In this document: positions 1 to 7,583 of the stretch, piece by piece | Numbering within the stretch: the stretch's first letter is position 1 | How the letters are laid out: each line of letters starts with the position of its first letter | The notes under the pieces: model-generated | What the model saw: only the letters and a program-made list of their open reading frames with translations | The model's database searches: none | What the model was told of the DNA's origin: nothing | DNA from: an uncultured Hyphomicrobiales bacterium | Lineage (GTDB): Bacteria; Pseudomonadota; Alphaproteobacteria; Rhizobiales; Beijerinckiaceae | Reading direction: 5' to 3' | Length of the DNA stretch: 45,467 nt | Assembly (NCBI GenBank): GCA_903825465.1 | Contig: CAIKAR010000028.1 | Coordinates: 1 to 45,467, forward strand | Position numbers and translations under genes: made by a program

Positions 1-843
1 CTGGCGATAGGCGACCGCCTGCTTGGAGAGATCGTCGTAGATGATCACGGCGTGCATGCCGTTGTCGCGGAAGAACTCGCCCATGGCGCAGCCCGAGAAG
101 GGCGCGAGGAACTGCATCGGCGCGGGGTCCGAGGCGGTGGCGGCGACGATGATCGAATATTCCAGCGCGCCGCGCTCTTCGAGCACCTTGACGAACTGCG
201 CGACGGTCGAGCGCTTCTGGCCGATGGCGACATAGACGCAGTAAAGCTTCTGGCTCTCGGGCGCGCCTTCGACGTTTAGGGCCTTCTGGTTGAGGATCGT
301 GTCGAGCGCGATGGCGGTCTTGCCTGTCTGGCGGTCGCCGATGATCAGTTCGCGCTGGCCGCGGCCGATCGGGATGAGCGCGTCGACGGCCTTGAGGCCG
401 GTGGCCATCGGCTCGTGCACCGATTTGCGCGGAATGATGCCCGGCGCCTTCACATCGACGCGGGCGCGTTTGGCGGCCTTGATCGGCCCCTTGCCGTCGA
501 TCGGATTGCCGAGCGCGTCGACGACGCGGCCCAGCAATTCCTTGCCGACCGGCACATCGACGATGGCGCCGGTGCGCTTGACCGTCTGGCCTTCCTTGAT
601 GTCGCGGTCGGAGCCGAAGATGACGACGCCGACGTTGTCGCTCTCGAGGTTGAGCGCCATGCCGCGGATGCCGTTTTCGAATTCGACCATTTCGCCGGCC
701 TGGACCTTGTCGAGGCCGTAGACGCGGGCGATGCCGTCGCCGACGGACAGGACCTGGCCGACTTCGGTCACCTGCGCTTCGTTGCCGAAGTTGGCGATCT
801 CGCTCTTGAGGATTGCGGAAATTTCCGCGGCGCGGATGTCCAT
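1..843 (-). CDS. atpA: F1F0 ATP synthase subunit alpha (partial, N-terminal 281 residues)
   Basis: Non-catalytic nucleotide-binding alpha subunit of the F1 head, which alternates with beta around the gamma shaft on the cytoplasmic face of the membrane. The minus-strand frame starts [19 protein letters not shown] and reads to the window edge without a stop, about 55 percent of the usual ~510 residues. The beta-barrel domain ([21 protein letters not shown]) is followed by the P-loop GDRQTGKT and the [13 protein letters not shown] segment, all typical. Its ATG (843-841) overlaps the atpH stop by one base (TGATG), so the pair is translationally coupled. Missing only because the window ends; atpG, atpD and atpC are expected beyond the left edge. 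Confidence 0.98.
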   Translation of the reverse strand, partial: MDIRAAEISAILKSEIANFGNEAQVTEVGQVLSVGDGIARVYGLDKVQAGEMVEFENGIRGMALNLESDNVGVVIFGSDRDIKEGQTVKRTGAIVDVPVGKELLGRVVDALGNPIDGKGPIKAAKRARVDVKAPGIIPRKSVHEPMATGLKAVDALIPIGRGQRELIIGDRQTGKTAIALDTILNQKALNVEGAPESQKLYCVYVAIGQKRSTVAQFVKVLEERGALEYSIIVAATASDPAPMQFLAPFSGCAMGEFFRDNGMHAVIIYDDLSKQAVAYRQ

Positions 844-1406
844 CAGCCGACCTCTTTCATCTTTGTTCGAATGGCGTTGAGTTTGGTGCGAAGCGAGCCG
901 TCGACCATGTTGGATCCAAGCTGGACCACCAGGCCTCCGATGATTGCGGGATCGACCTTGACGTCGACATCGACGCTTTTGCCGCCGGACACCGCGGCGA
1001 GCGCCGCCTTCAAGGCGTCCAGATGCTGGGCAGAGAGCGGCTGGGCCACGGTGACCTTGGCGCGGGTCACGCCCTTGGCGGCGTCGTTGAGCTTTTGAAA
1101 GTCGGCGATCATCGCTTCGATCGCGAAAAGCCGGCGCTTCGAGGCGACCAGTTTGACGAAATTGGCCGCGAGCCCGGCGATTTCCATCTTCGAAAGAATG
1201 GCGTCGAGCGCCTTGACCTGCTGCTCGGCGGTGAAGACGGGGCTGCGCACCAGCCGCTGCAAGTCGGCGTTTTGCGCGACCACCACGGCGAACGAAGCGA
1301 GGTCCGCGGAAACTTTTTCCGTCGCCTTCTGGTCCCACGCGAGATCGTACAGCGCCTGGGCGTAGCGCCCGGTCATGCCTGATACGATCGTCTGTTCCTG
1401 AGCCAC
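843..1406 (-). CDS. atpH: F1F0 ATP synthase subunit delta
   Basis: Peripheral-stalk (OSCP-like) subunit that joins the F1 head to the b subunits. The protein is 187 aa, the normal length. The N-terminal helical part ([20 protein letters not shown]) and the C-terminal signature region ([21 protein letters not shown], then a D-S-L-R-T-K-L motif) are both visible. The start is GTG at 1406-1404, giving [16 protein letters not shown] as in alphaproteobacterial homologues; only a weak AGAGG lies upstream. It is the first gene of the atp operon here and overlaps atpA by one base. Confidence 0.96.
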   Translation of the reverse strand: MAQEQTIVSGMTGRYAQALYDLAWDQKATEKVSADLASFAVVVAQNADLQRLVRSPVFTAEQQVKALDAILSKMEIAGLAANFVKLVASKRRLFAIEAMIADFQKLNDAAKGVTRAKVTVAQPLSAQHLDALKAALAAVSGGKSVDVDVKVDPAIIGGLVVQLGSNMVDGSLRTKLNAIRTKMKEVG

Positions 1407-1749
1407 GTTGGCCTCTGCTCTGGCGTTTCTCCGCCAAATGGGCCATCGGGCGTCGAACCAGCGCTCCGCGCGCGATCCGTACGGCTAACGCCGCCGCCCC
1501 AACATCCCATTCTTCGTGAGAAACAGTTTCTGGAACGGGGCCGCGAACGCGTGAACGCGGCAGCCCCGAGCGGGGGTCGGGTAACATAATGATTTTAGCG
1601 GCGCAACCCTGCCTTGGGCGCGGCTAGAGGATGGAACGTCGCGGGCCCGAAAGAGATTTCGCGCGCGGGGCCGGCGTCGGCGAAATCGGCGATCCAAACC
1701 GGGAATTCCGGCGTATATTGATCCGGGACGTCAACAGGCTGGAACCAAC
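1407..1749. other. Intergenic region between divergent atp operon and glutathione peroxidase
   Basis: This 343-bp region separates two divergent genes. No ORF in it looks coding. On the plus strand TATATT at 1714-1719 is a plausible -10 box for the peroxidase gene, without a clear -35; a GGAA ribosome-binding site follows just before the ATG at 1750. On the minus strand the atp leader contains a small CCCCG/CGGGG stem near 1563-1576 and an AT-rich patch near 1587-1598, but no convincing sigma-70 pair was found. Confidence 0.5.
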
Positions 1750-2316
1750 ATGCCAAATCGCCGCGATTTCATCGTTCTGGGCGCCGCGGGGGCCGCGTGT
1801 CCAGCTTTCGCGCAAGGCGCGGCTGTCAGCGCCCGCACCTGCTACACAACGAGCTTCGAGCGATTCGAGGGGCCGGTGTTGCGCCTGTCTGACTTCGCCG
1901 GGAAGCCCATTCTGGTTGTCAACACCGCCTCCCTCTGCGGCTACACGCCCCAATACGCGGGGCTTCAAAAGCTTTGGAGCGACATGGGGCCGCGAGGCCT
2001 GGTCATGATTGGCGCGCCTTCGAACGACTTCGGCGGCCAGGAACCCGGCGGCAAGGCGGAAATCATGGAAACGGTCCAGGGATATGGCGTCACGTTTCCC
2101 ATCGTCGCGAAAGTCGTTGTGAAAGGCCCGGAAGCGCACCCTTTTTACCGCTGGGCGGCGCTGGAAAAGCCGCGCGAAACGCCGCAGTGGAATTTCCACA
2201 AATATCTTGTGGGCAGGGACGGCCATCTCGCCGCCTCCATTCCAACGGCGGTCGAGCCGATGGATTCGCGCGTCATCGCGGCGATCGAGAAACAATTCAC
2301 CTCAGGGCCAGCCTAG
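1750..2316 (+). CDS. Glutathione peroxidase family protein, exported
   Basis: Thiol-dependent peroxidase expected to reduce H2O2 or organic hydroperoxides. The 188-aa protein begins with a twin-arginine-like leader (MPNRRDFIVLGAAGAA, then PAFAQGA), so it is probably folded in the cytoplasm and exported through Tat to the periplasm. The peroxidase fold follows: NTASLCGYTPQY with the catalytic Cys, FGGQEPGG with the catalytic Gln, and WNFHKYLVGRDG with the catalytic Trp, so the triad is complete. The usual FPCNQ is replaced by APSND, removing one Cys used for disulphide resolution in thioredoxin-dependent members. The electron donor is therefore uncertain. The next gene starts two bases after the stop. 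Confidence 0.92.
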   Translation: MPNRRDFIVLGAAGAACPAFAQGAAVSARTCYTTSFERFEGPVLRLSDFAGKPILVVNTASLCGYTPQYAGLQKLWSDMGPRGLVMIGAPSNDFGGQEPGGKAEIMETVQGYGVTFPIVAKVVVKGPEAHPFYRWAALEKPRETPQWNFHKYLVGRDGHLAASIPTAVEPMDSRVIAAIEKQFTSGPA

Positions 2317-2317
2317 G

Positions 2318-3373
2318 GTGGGGGCCAGCCCAGGGCTGAACCCGGCCGGATCGCGCCTGCGGGCGCTCGCCGCCGCCCTTCTGTCGGTGGCTGGCGCCGG
2401 CGCCGCTCGCGCCGACGATGTAGCCGAGTTCTACAAGGCCCATCCGGTGTCGCTGGTTGTCGGCCACGAGGCGGGCACGGGCTTCGACCTTTACGCGCGG
2501 GTGCTGGCGCGGCATTTCGGACGACACCTTCCCGGCGCGCCAAACGTCGATGTGCGCAACATGCAGGGCGCGTCCGGGCTCGTGGCGGGAAACTGGCTCT
2601 ACAATGTCGCGCCGAAGGACGGCTCGGTCTTCGCCACGTTCGCCCACACGGTGCTGTTCGAGCCGTTGCTGGGCGACAACACAGCGCGCTTCGACGCGCG
2701 AAAGTTCACCTTTCTCGCCAACCTCGAGGACGGATTGCCCATTTGCGGGGTGTCGCCGGGCTCCGGCGTTTCGCGGTTTTCGGACTTGTTGGAAAAGCCG
2801 GTTGTGTTTGGCGCCTCCGGCGGCGGCGGTGGACCTCTGTCGCAGGCCACCAACGCCACGCGGGCGCTGACCGGCGCGAAAATCAGCCTGATCAACGGCT
2901 ACCGCGGCTCCTACGACGTGAAATTGGCGATCGACCGGGGAGAGGTGTTTGGCATCTGCGGCATCAGCGATTCCTCGATCAGAACGGAATGGCGCGACAT
3001 GCTGGACTCTGGCCGTTTCAAATTCATCCTGCGGCTGGCGCGCAAAACACGTCCCGACCTGTCGGACGCGCCAAGCATCTACGACTACGCGAAAACGCCG
3101 GAAGACAATCAGGTCTTCGATCTCGTGTTTGGATTGCAGGCGCTGGGCCGGGTCTATCTCGCGCCGCCCGGGCTTCCCCCGGCGCGGGCCGACGCGCTTG
3201 AAAAGGCGATGATGGAAACGGTGGCTGACCCCGCCTTTCGCGCCGACGCCGCCCAGGCCGGCCTTGAACTGCAACCCGCCGACGGCGCGGCGGTTGAAAA
3301 GCTTGTGGCGCAATTCTATGCCGCGACTCCCGAGGCGGTCGCGCGCGCCAAAAGCGCTGTTCGCGCGAAATAG
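2318..3373 (+). CDS. TTT/Bug-type solute-binding receptor, divergent subclass
   Basis: Periplasmic receptor of the tripartite tricarboxylate transporter (TctC/Bug) type, which captures small carboxylates. The start is set at GTG 2318, one base past the peroxidase stop, giving 351 aa with a signal peptide (LRALAAALLSVAGAGAARA). After it come GTGFDLYARVLARHFGRHLPG and VRNMQGASGLVAGNWLYN, the subclass version of the ligand-binding P-loop region, and NGYRGSYDVKLAIDRGEV. It is closely similar in these blocks to the receptor at 29029. No tctA or tctB lies nearby, so the membrane partner must be elsewhere. Ligand unknown. The GTG start is inferred from the signal peptide; no other in-frame start fits better. 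Confidence 0.88.
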   Translation: MGASPGLNPAGSRLRALAAALLSVAGAGAARADDVAEFYKAHPVSLVVGHEAGTGFDLYARVLARHFGRHLPGAPNVDVRNMQGASGLVAGNWLYNVAPKDGSVFATFAHTVLFEPLLGDNTARFDARKFTFLANLEDGLPICGVSPGSGVSRFSDLLEKPVVFGASGGGGGPLSQATNATRALTGAKISLINGYRGSYDVKLAIDRGEVFGICGISDSSIRTEWRDMLDSGRFKFILRLARKTRPDLSDAPSIYDYAKTPEDNQVFDLVFGLQALGRVYLAPPGLPPARADALEKAMMETVADPAFRADAAQAGLELQPADGAAVEKLVAQFYAATPEAVARAKSAVRAK

Positions 3374-3383
3374 GATAAAAAGC

Positions 3384-3575
3384 ATGGAAACTTCGCCAAC
3401 GCCGCGCAAAAAACTGTCCGCCGCCGCCGAGCGGGCGCTCGCCGAAGCGGCGGAGCGGCGGCGCGTCGCTGAAGCGGCGCGCGTCGAAAAGCCCAAGGAA
3501 ATCGATGGGCGCGACGGCCCCGACCCTGTCCGTTACGGCGACTGGGAAAACAAGGGACTGGCTGTTGACTTTTAG
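3384..3575 (+). CDS. DUF1674 / SdhAF4-type succinate dehydrogenase assembly factor
   Basis: Small protein (63 aa) with the family C-terminus IDGRDGPDPVRYGDWENKG followed by LAVDF. The mitochondrial members of this family (SDHAF4/Sdh8) bind the flavinylated succinate dehydrogenase subunit before complex assembly; a similar role here is inferred. The N-terminal half is an alanine-, glutamate- and arginine-rich helix. ATG at 3384 has AGGA eight bases upstream, and an earlier in-frame start would run back into the receptor gene. It lies 10 bp after that gene and is probably co-transcribed with it. Confidence 0.88.
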   Translation: METSPTPRKKLSAAAERALAEAAERRRVAEAARVEKPKEIDGRDGPDPVRYGDWENKGLAVDF

Positions 3576-3661
3576 GTCGTCATAAATACAATTATAGATT
3601 GTGTGTTTATTTACCTTTTTAGGATTATTGACATATTTTGCCGATTCTGCCATAAGGCGGC
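3576..3661. other. AT-rich intergenic island
   Basis: This 86-bp stretch is strikingly AT-rich compared with the GC-rich surroundings. It contains the small inverted repeat ACAAT-TATAG-ATTGT followed by T-rich sequence (about 3588-3620), which may act as a weak terminator for the upstream gene. It then carries the promoter of the nuclease gene. Confidence 0.6.
3628..3656 (+). promoter_or_regulatory. Sigma-70-like promoter for thermonuclease gene
   Basis: TTGACA (3628-3633) and CATAAG (3651-3656) are separated by exactly 17 bp. The predicted transcript start falls at about 3662-3664, on the ATG of the nuclease gene, so the mRNA may be leaderless or nearly so. An AAGG only four bases before the ATG would be too close for a normal ribosome-binding site. 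Confidence 0.65.
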
Positions 3662-4288
3662 ATGGCGATCCGGCATCCCAGCGAATCAATCAATTTCAAG
3701 CGCCTCTGGCTTGTGGCGCTCATCGCGCTTGTGGGTTTTTGGGCGACGCCACGCCGCGCCGGCGGCTTTCAGGAGGCGTGGCTGGACCTTTGGCCGCGGG
3801 CGCAAACCGCGCCGGCAAGCTTCGTTGTAAGCCGATCCGCCGCGACGACCTCATCCCGCATGGCGAGCGTCGCTGTCAGGCGCGATCATCTGCAGGGACC
3901 GTTTCCCGTCGAAGTTCTCAAGGTGATCGACGGCGACACCATTGAGGCGCGCGTGCGGGTCTGGCTTGGCGAGGAGATCACCACGCTGGTTCGCCTGCGC
4001 GGCATCGACGCGCCCGAGTTGAAAGCGCGCTGCGGGCGGGAATTGCAAGGCGCGGAGGCCGCGCGCGACGCTTTGGCGGCGTTGCTGGCGCAAGGAGCGG
4101 TCAGTCTGGAGGATGTCGCGCTCGACAAATTCGGCGGCAGGGTGGTGGCGTCGATTTTCGTCGATCAACCCGAGGGCGTCGCTCCCCTCGACGTGTCGGA
4201 CGCCATGCGCAAATCGGGGATGGCGCGCGCCTACGCCGGCGGGGCGCGGGAGACGTGGTGCCCCTTGCCGCCGGTGGCGCGGGGCTGA
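3662..4288 (+). CDS. Thermonuclease (SNase-like) family protein, membrane-anchored or exported
   Basis: Ca2+-dependent staphylococcal-nuclease-like phosphodiesterase of DNA/RNA. In this 208-aa protein an N-terminal hydrophobic segment (LWLVALIALVGFWA, residues ~15-29) should act as a signal anchor. The catalytic core has VIDGDTIEARV with the metal-binding Asp, RLRGIDAPEL with catalytic Arg, Asp and Glu, and DKFGGRVVASIFV with the second catalytic Arg, so every active-site residue I can check is present. It likely works outside the inner membrane. The start chosen is ATG 3662; the promoter above implies translation from the 5' end. It converges with the minus-strand receptor gene ending at 4325. 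Confidence 0.88.
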   Translation: MAIRHPSESINFKRLWLVALIALVGFWATPRRAGGFQEAWLDLWPRAQTAPASFVVSRSAATTSSRMASVAVRRDHLQGPFPVEVLKVIDGDTIEARVRVWLGEEITTLVRLRGIDAPELKARCGRELQGAEAARDALAALLAQGAVSLEDVALDKFGGRVVASIFVDQPEGVAPLDVSDAMRKSGMARAYAGGARETWCPLPPVARG

Positions 4289-4324
4289 GAAACTTCTAAT
4301 TCCCGGCGAAAACTCCGCTTCGCG

Positions 4325-5308
4325 TTACTGTGGCTTCAAGTCCAGCTCGCTCGCCAGTTGTTTCCAGCTCGCCTGTTGGCCGCGAATAAAATCGGCCGTC
4401 CCCTGAACGCTTGTCGGCTGGGCCAACAGGATGCCGAGCGGCACAAGTTTTTCACGCACCTCCGACTTCGCCAGAAACGTCGCGGTTTCGGCGTTGAGTC
4501 TTTCCACGATGGGTTGCGGCGTGCCCGTCGGGGCCATCAGCGCGAACCATCCATCGACCTCGAAGCCGGGCAGGGTTTCGCCAACCGACGGCACATTGTC
4601 GAGGCCGGGGAAGCGCTTCTTGGAGCTGATGGCGATGGCGCGCAACTGGCCGTTGTCGACAGCCCCCTTCACCGGCAGGGGAGCCGATATGAAAACCTGA
4701 ATCCGGCCCGAGATCGCGTCCTGAATCATCTGCGGCGTCGCCCGGTAGAGCACTTCGGTCGCGCCGATCGCGCCGCGTTTGTTGAGCAGCCGGCCGGCGA
4801 CGAGGCCAGAGCCGCTGGTGGCGTCCATCCCAAGCGACAAGTCGCCGGGATGGGCTTTGCCGTAGGCGATCAACTCGGCGATCGAATGAACCGGCAGATC
4901 CTTGTTCACCAACACCTCGAAAGGAGAACTGGCGGCGACCAGCGCGACGGCCGCAAAATCCTTCACCGGATCGTATTTGACGTTTTGCAACAGATACATG
5001 TTGGACGTCAGCGCCGACGAGTTGGAGAAGAAAATCGTCGCGCCGTCGGGCGCGGCGCGGGCGACGGTCTGCGCGCCCAGAACGCCCGAGCCGCCGGTGA
5101 TGTTTTCGACCACGACGCTGGCGCCGAGCGTTTGCGACATATGGTCCGCCAGCAGGCGGGCGGTGAGGTCCGTGGCGAGGCCGGGACCGACCGGAACGAT
5201 GAATTTAATCGGCGCCGAAGGCCAGTTTTGGGCGGCGGCGGGCGCGATGGCGGTCAGCGTCAGCAAGCCGGCGACGCGCAACAATCGCCATGACTTCCGA
5301 AATGACAT
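4325..5308 (-). CDS. TTT/Bug-type solute-binding receptor, classical subclass
   Basis: Periplasmic tripartite tricarboxylate receptor (327 aa from ATG 5308). Signal peptide MSFRKSWRLLRVAGLLTLTA ends at ...APAAAQ. Mature features are KFIVPVGPGLATDLTARLLA, VVENITGGSGVLGAQTVARA and the C-terminal DNVPSVGETLPGFEVDGWF, all typical of Bug proteins. A GGAG ribosome-binding site lies six bases before this ATG. An alternative start at ATG 5374 overlaps the cysQ stop (ATGA) and would add 22 residues containing two GNAKDL repeats before the signal peptide. I prefer 5308 because the signal peptide is then N-terminal. Last gene of an aldolase-phosphatase-receptor operon; no TctAB nearby, ligand unknown. 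Confidence 0.9.
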   Translation of the reverse strand: MSFRKSWRLLRVAGLLTLTAIAPAAAQNWPSAPIKFIVPVGPGLATDLTARLLADHMSQTLGASVVVENITGGSGVLGAQTVARAAPDGATIFFSNSSALTSNMYLLQNVKYDPVKDFAAVALVAASSPFEVLVNKDLPVHSIAELIAYGKAHPGDLSLGMDATSGSGLVAGRLLNKRGAIGATEVLYRATPQMIQDAISGRIQVFISAPLPVKGAVDNGQLRAIAISSKKRFPGLDNVPSVGETLPGFEVDGWFALMAPTGTPQPIVERLNAETATFLAKSEVREKLVPLGILLAQPTSVQGTADFIRGQQASWKQLASELDLKPQ

Positions 5309-5324
5309 CAAGGTCTCCACTCCC

Positions 5325-5378
5325 AGGTCCTTTGCATTTCCCAAGTCCTTTGCATTTCCCATGTCCTTTTTCATTTCG
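5325..5378. repeat. 18-bp tandem repeat, three copies, at cysQ/receptor junction
   Basis: Three adjacent 18-bp units: AGGTCCTTTGCATTTCCC (5325-5342), AAGTCCTTTGCATTTCCC (5343-5360) and a degenerate ATGTCCTTTTTCATTTCG (5361-5378). On the minus strand the units read in one frame without a stop from the ATG at 5374 into the receptor gene, encoding GNAKDL twice. They sit between the ATGA overlap and the receptor's own ribosome-binding site. Confidence 0.9.
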
Positions 5379-6204
5379 CTCCCCGCCGCGACGCGAGCGC
5401 CGGATCGCCCCAGGCGACGAAGCCGCAGTTGCGAAATTCGCGTTCGGGCAATCCGTAGCGCATGGGTTTGTGGTCTTCCCCCAAAACGATTCCGCCCGCC
5501 GCGCGCAAAACGGCGTCTCCGGCGGCGGTGTCCCATTCCATCGTCGGGCCGAAGCGGGGATAGACGTCGGCGCCGCCCTCGGCGAGCACGCAGAATTTCA
5601 ACGACGAGCCCATGGACCGTTGTTCTTTAGCGCCAATGCGCGCGAGTTCGGCGGTCGAGCGCGCGTTGAGATGCGAGCGGCTGACCAGAGCGACGAGATT
5701 TTCCGGGTCGCCAGGGCGGGCGTGGACCGGGCGCCAACGCTTACGGGGCGGCATCCCTTCCCCGGCCATCACATTGATCGCAAAACAGGTTTTACCGGCG
5801 ATCCACAAACGCCCCAGGGCTGGCGCATAGACCGCGCCGGCGATCGGGACACCTTGCCTGATGAGCGCGATGTTGACGGTGAAGTCTTCGTGGCCAGCGA
5901 CGAATTCGCGTGTTCCATCAAGGGGATCAACCAAAATGAAATCCGGACCCGCCGCCGCGCCGCAAAGGCCCTTCGCGGCGCTTTCCTCGGCGATGACTTG
6001 AATGCCCGGCGCCCCGTCGCTCAAACCCTTGAGAATAATGGCTTCGGCGGCTTCGTCGGCGTCGGTCACGGGGCTCGAATCGGCCTTTTGCCGGGCGGCT
6101 ATCCCCAGCGCGTGGTGGCGCATGATCTCGGCGCCCGCCGCGAGCGAGAGAGCGCCGAAAAGTTCCGCGCATTCTTCGCGCGAGAGAGTGGCGGTGGATT
6201 TCAT
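5371..6204 (-). CDS. cysQ: CysQ-like 3'(2'),5'-bisphosphate nucleotidase / inositol monophosphatase family
   Basis: Mg2+-dependent phosphatase of the IMPase fold, 277 aa. Metal-binding motifs are VIAEESA (Glu), DPLDGTREF (Asp-x-x-Asp-Gly-Thr) and EWDTAAGDAVLRAAGG at the C-terminus, all intact. The closest family by motif is CysQ, which hydrolyses 3'-phosphoadenosine 5'-phosphate to AMP in sulphate assimilation. No cys genes are nearby; it is instead coupled by ATGA overlaps to a class II aldolase upstream (6204-6201) and to a possible start of a Bug receptor downstream (5374-5371), so a sugar- or organophosphate substrate is also possible. Confidence 0.88.
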   Translation of the reverse strand: MKSTATLSREECAELFGALSLAAGAEIMRHHALGIAARQKADSSPVTDADEAAEAIILKGLSDGAPGIQVIAEESAAKGLCGAAAGPDFILVDPLDGTREFVAGHEDFTVNIALIRQGVPIAGAVYAPALGRLWIAGKTCFAINVMAGEGMPPRKRWRPVHARPGDPENLVALVSRSHLNARSTAELARIGAKEQRSMGSSLKFCVLAEGGADVYPRFGPTMEWDTAAGDAVLRAAGGIVLGEDHKPMRYGLPEREFRNCGFVAWGDPALASRRGAK

Positions 6205-6911
6205 GGTCGCGAGACATCCTCCACCGCGGCCTTCCAAACCTCCCACGCGTCGGCGAGACGCTTGGGATCCTGCGCTTCGTCGGGCTCGAGATATTTGATC
6301 GGCCGGCCAAACGACAGGGTGACGGCGAGTTGCCGGGCGTTGATCTCGGTGTAGAGGGCGCGGTGGGTCGCCCGTTGGATGTCTTCGCCGACGACAAGGT
6401 TGCCGTGGCCGCGAATGAGCGCGACCGAGCGTTGGCCGAGCGCCCGCGCCAGCGCCGCGCCCTGCCGGTTGGTTGTGATGAGCAACCCCTGGGTCAGGCC
6501 GGCGTCGCGGACATCGAAACATCCACAACCCTCGGCCAGAAACGCTGCGTTGTGGAGGATCGCCCGCAACGGCTGGTCGGTGACCGAAAACGGAATCACC
6601 GCCGGCGAGTGGCTGTGGACGACGGCGTTGACATCCGGCCGGGCGCGATAGGTCTCGCCATGAATGAATCGCTCGAGGAAAAGGCCGCGGCCTTTCGCGT
6701 CGATGGGGTTTGAATCGAGATCGAACTCCATGATGTCGCCGGCCATCACGAGCGCTGGCGCGCGCGAGCGCGACAACAAATAGCGGTCGGGGTTTTTCGG
6801 ATGCCGAACGCTGACGTGCCCCCAGGCGTCGAGCACGCCCTGTTGCGCGAGGATGTGGTTGGCGACGACGAGATCGTCGACGACGGCGTCGAGGGCGGAG
6901 GGGTCGGACAA
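6201..6911 (-). CDS. Class II aldolase/adducin family protein
   Basis: Zn2+-dependent aldolase-fold enzyme (236 aa) related to fuculose-phosphate and ribulose-5-phosphate epimerase/aldolases. VVHSHSPAVIPFSV carries the His-x-His metal ligands, IRGHGNLVVGEDI the third His, and HGETYRARPDVNAV precedes the first pair. A GHVSVRHPKNPDRYLLSRS block near residue 31 matches adducin-like domains of alphaproteobacteria. Substrate unknown. First gene of the minus-strand operon; it overlaps cysQ by four bases (ATGA). The next gene upstream is divergent, so the operon promoter should lie between 6912 and about 7020; I see no clear boxes there. Confidence 0.88.
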   Translation of the reverse strand: MSDPSALDAVVDDLVVANHILAQQGVLDAWGHVSVRHPKNPDRYLLSRSRAPALVMAGDIMEFDLDSNPIDAKGRGLFLERFIHGETYRARPDVNAVVHSHSPAVIPFSVTDQPLRAILHNAAFLAEGCGCFDVRDAGLTQGLLITTNRQGAALARALGQRSVALIRGHGNLVVGEDIQRATHRALYTEINARQLAVTLSFGRPIKYLEPDEAQDPKRLADAWEVWKAAVEDVSRP

Positions 6912-7016
6912 GCGTTTCCCTTGGGGCGATTCTTGATGGCGCGTCAGATTTACGACAAAAACGCGGATTCGGCGAGCGCCCCGAAAATCCGCGTTGTTTT
7001 GACAGGCGTCCCCGGT

Positions 7017-7045
7017 TCGCGCGCCGCCTCCGCCGCGCTATGCTG
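7017..7045 (+). promoter_or_regulatory. Candidate promoter for DUF1801 gene
   Basis: TTCGCG (7017-7022), a weak -35, lies 17 bp from TATGCT (7040-7045). The predicted start at about 7052 leaves a short leader containing GGGAG before ATG 7076. This also argues against the earlier in-frame ATG at 7040, which lies inside the -10 box. Confidence 0.4.
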
Positions 7046-7075
7046 GTTGCGAGCAACGACCAGCGGGAGCCCGCC

Positions 7076-7507
7076 ATGAAGCCGCCGACATCGCCCGAGG
7101 CCGCCGCCGCTTCGGCCAACCTCGACAAGCGCGTCGCGGAGCTTGGCGATTGGCGTGGCGCGACGCTCGCGCGCATGCGGAAGCTCATCCACGAGGCCGA
7201 CCCGGACATCGTCGAGGAATGGAAATGGGTGAAGCCGACGAATCCCGGCGTGCCGGTGTTTTCGCGCGACGGCATCGTCTGCACGGGCGAAACCTACAAG
7301 CAGGTCGTGAAGCTGACCTTCGCGCGCGGCGCCGCGCTCGACGATCCCGCGAAGCTTTTCAATTCGAGCCTCGAAGGCAATGTGCGCCGCGCCATCGACA
7401 TCGCCGAAGGCGCGACGGTCGACGCGGCCGCGTTCAAGCGACTCGTCCGCGCCGCGGTGGCGGCGAACGCGGCGGCGGTGGCGCAACGCGCCAAGAAGAA
7501 AAAATAG
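7076..7507 (+). CDS. DUF1801 domain protein
   Basis: Soluble 143-aa protein of the YdhG/DUF1801 fold (iron-chaperone-like superfamily). The helix RMRKLIHEADPDIVEEWKW and the following strand segment VPVFSRDGIVCTGETYKQVV match the family's conserved core. Biochemical function is unknown for most members. The C-terminus is a basic AKKKK tail. GGGAG lies eight bases before ATG 7076, which is why this start is preferred over 7040. It lies 76 bp before the photolyase gene on the same strand and could be co-transcribed with it. Confidence 0.8.
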   Translation: MKPPTSPEAAAASANLDKRVAELGDWRGATLARMRKLIHEADPDIVEEWKWVKPTNPGVPVFSRDGIVCTGETYKQVVKLTFARGAALDDPAKLFNSSLEGNVRRAIDIAEGATVDAAAFKRLVRAAVAANAAAVAQRAKKKK

Positions 7508-7583
7508 CGCCCGGCGCCACGCGATCCCAACGGCTCGTCCCCGCGTATAAGCGTTGCCCCGCTTCGCGATCAGGAACGCGCCC

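Noticed and set aside
7040-7075. Earlier ATG (7040) as start of the DUF1801 gene
   Set aside because: It lies inside the likely -10 box, has no ribosome-binding site, and adds unconserved residues.
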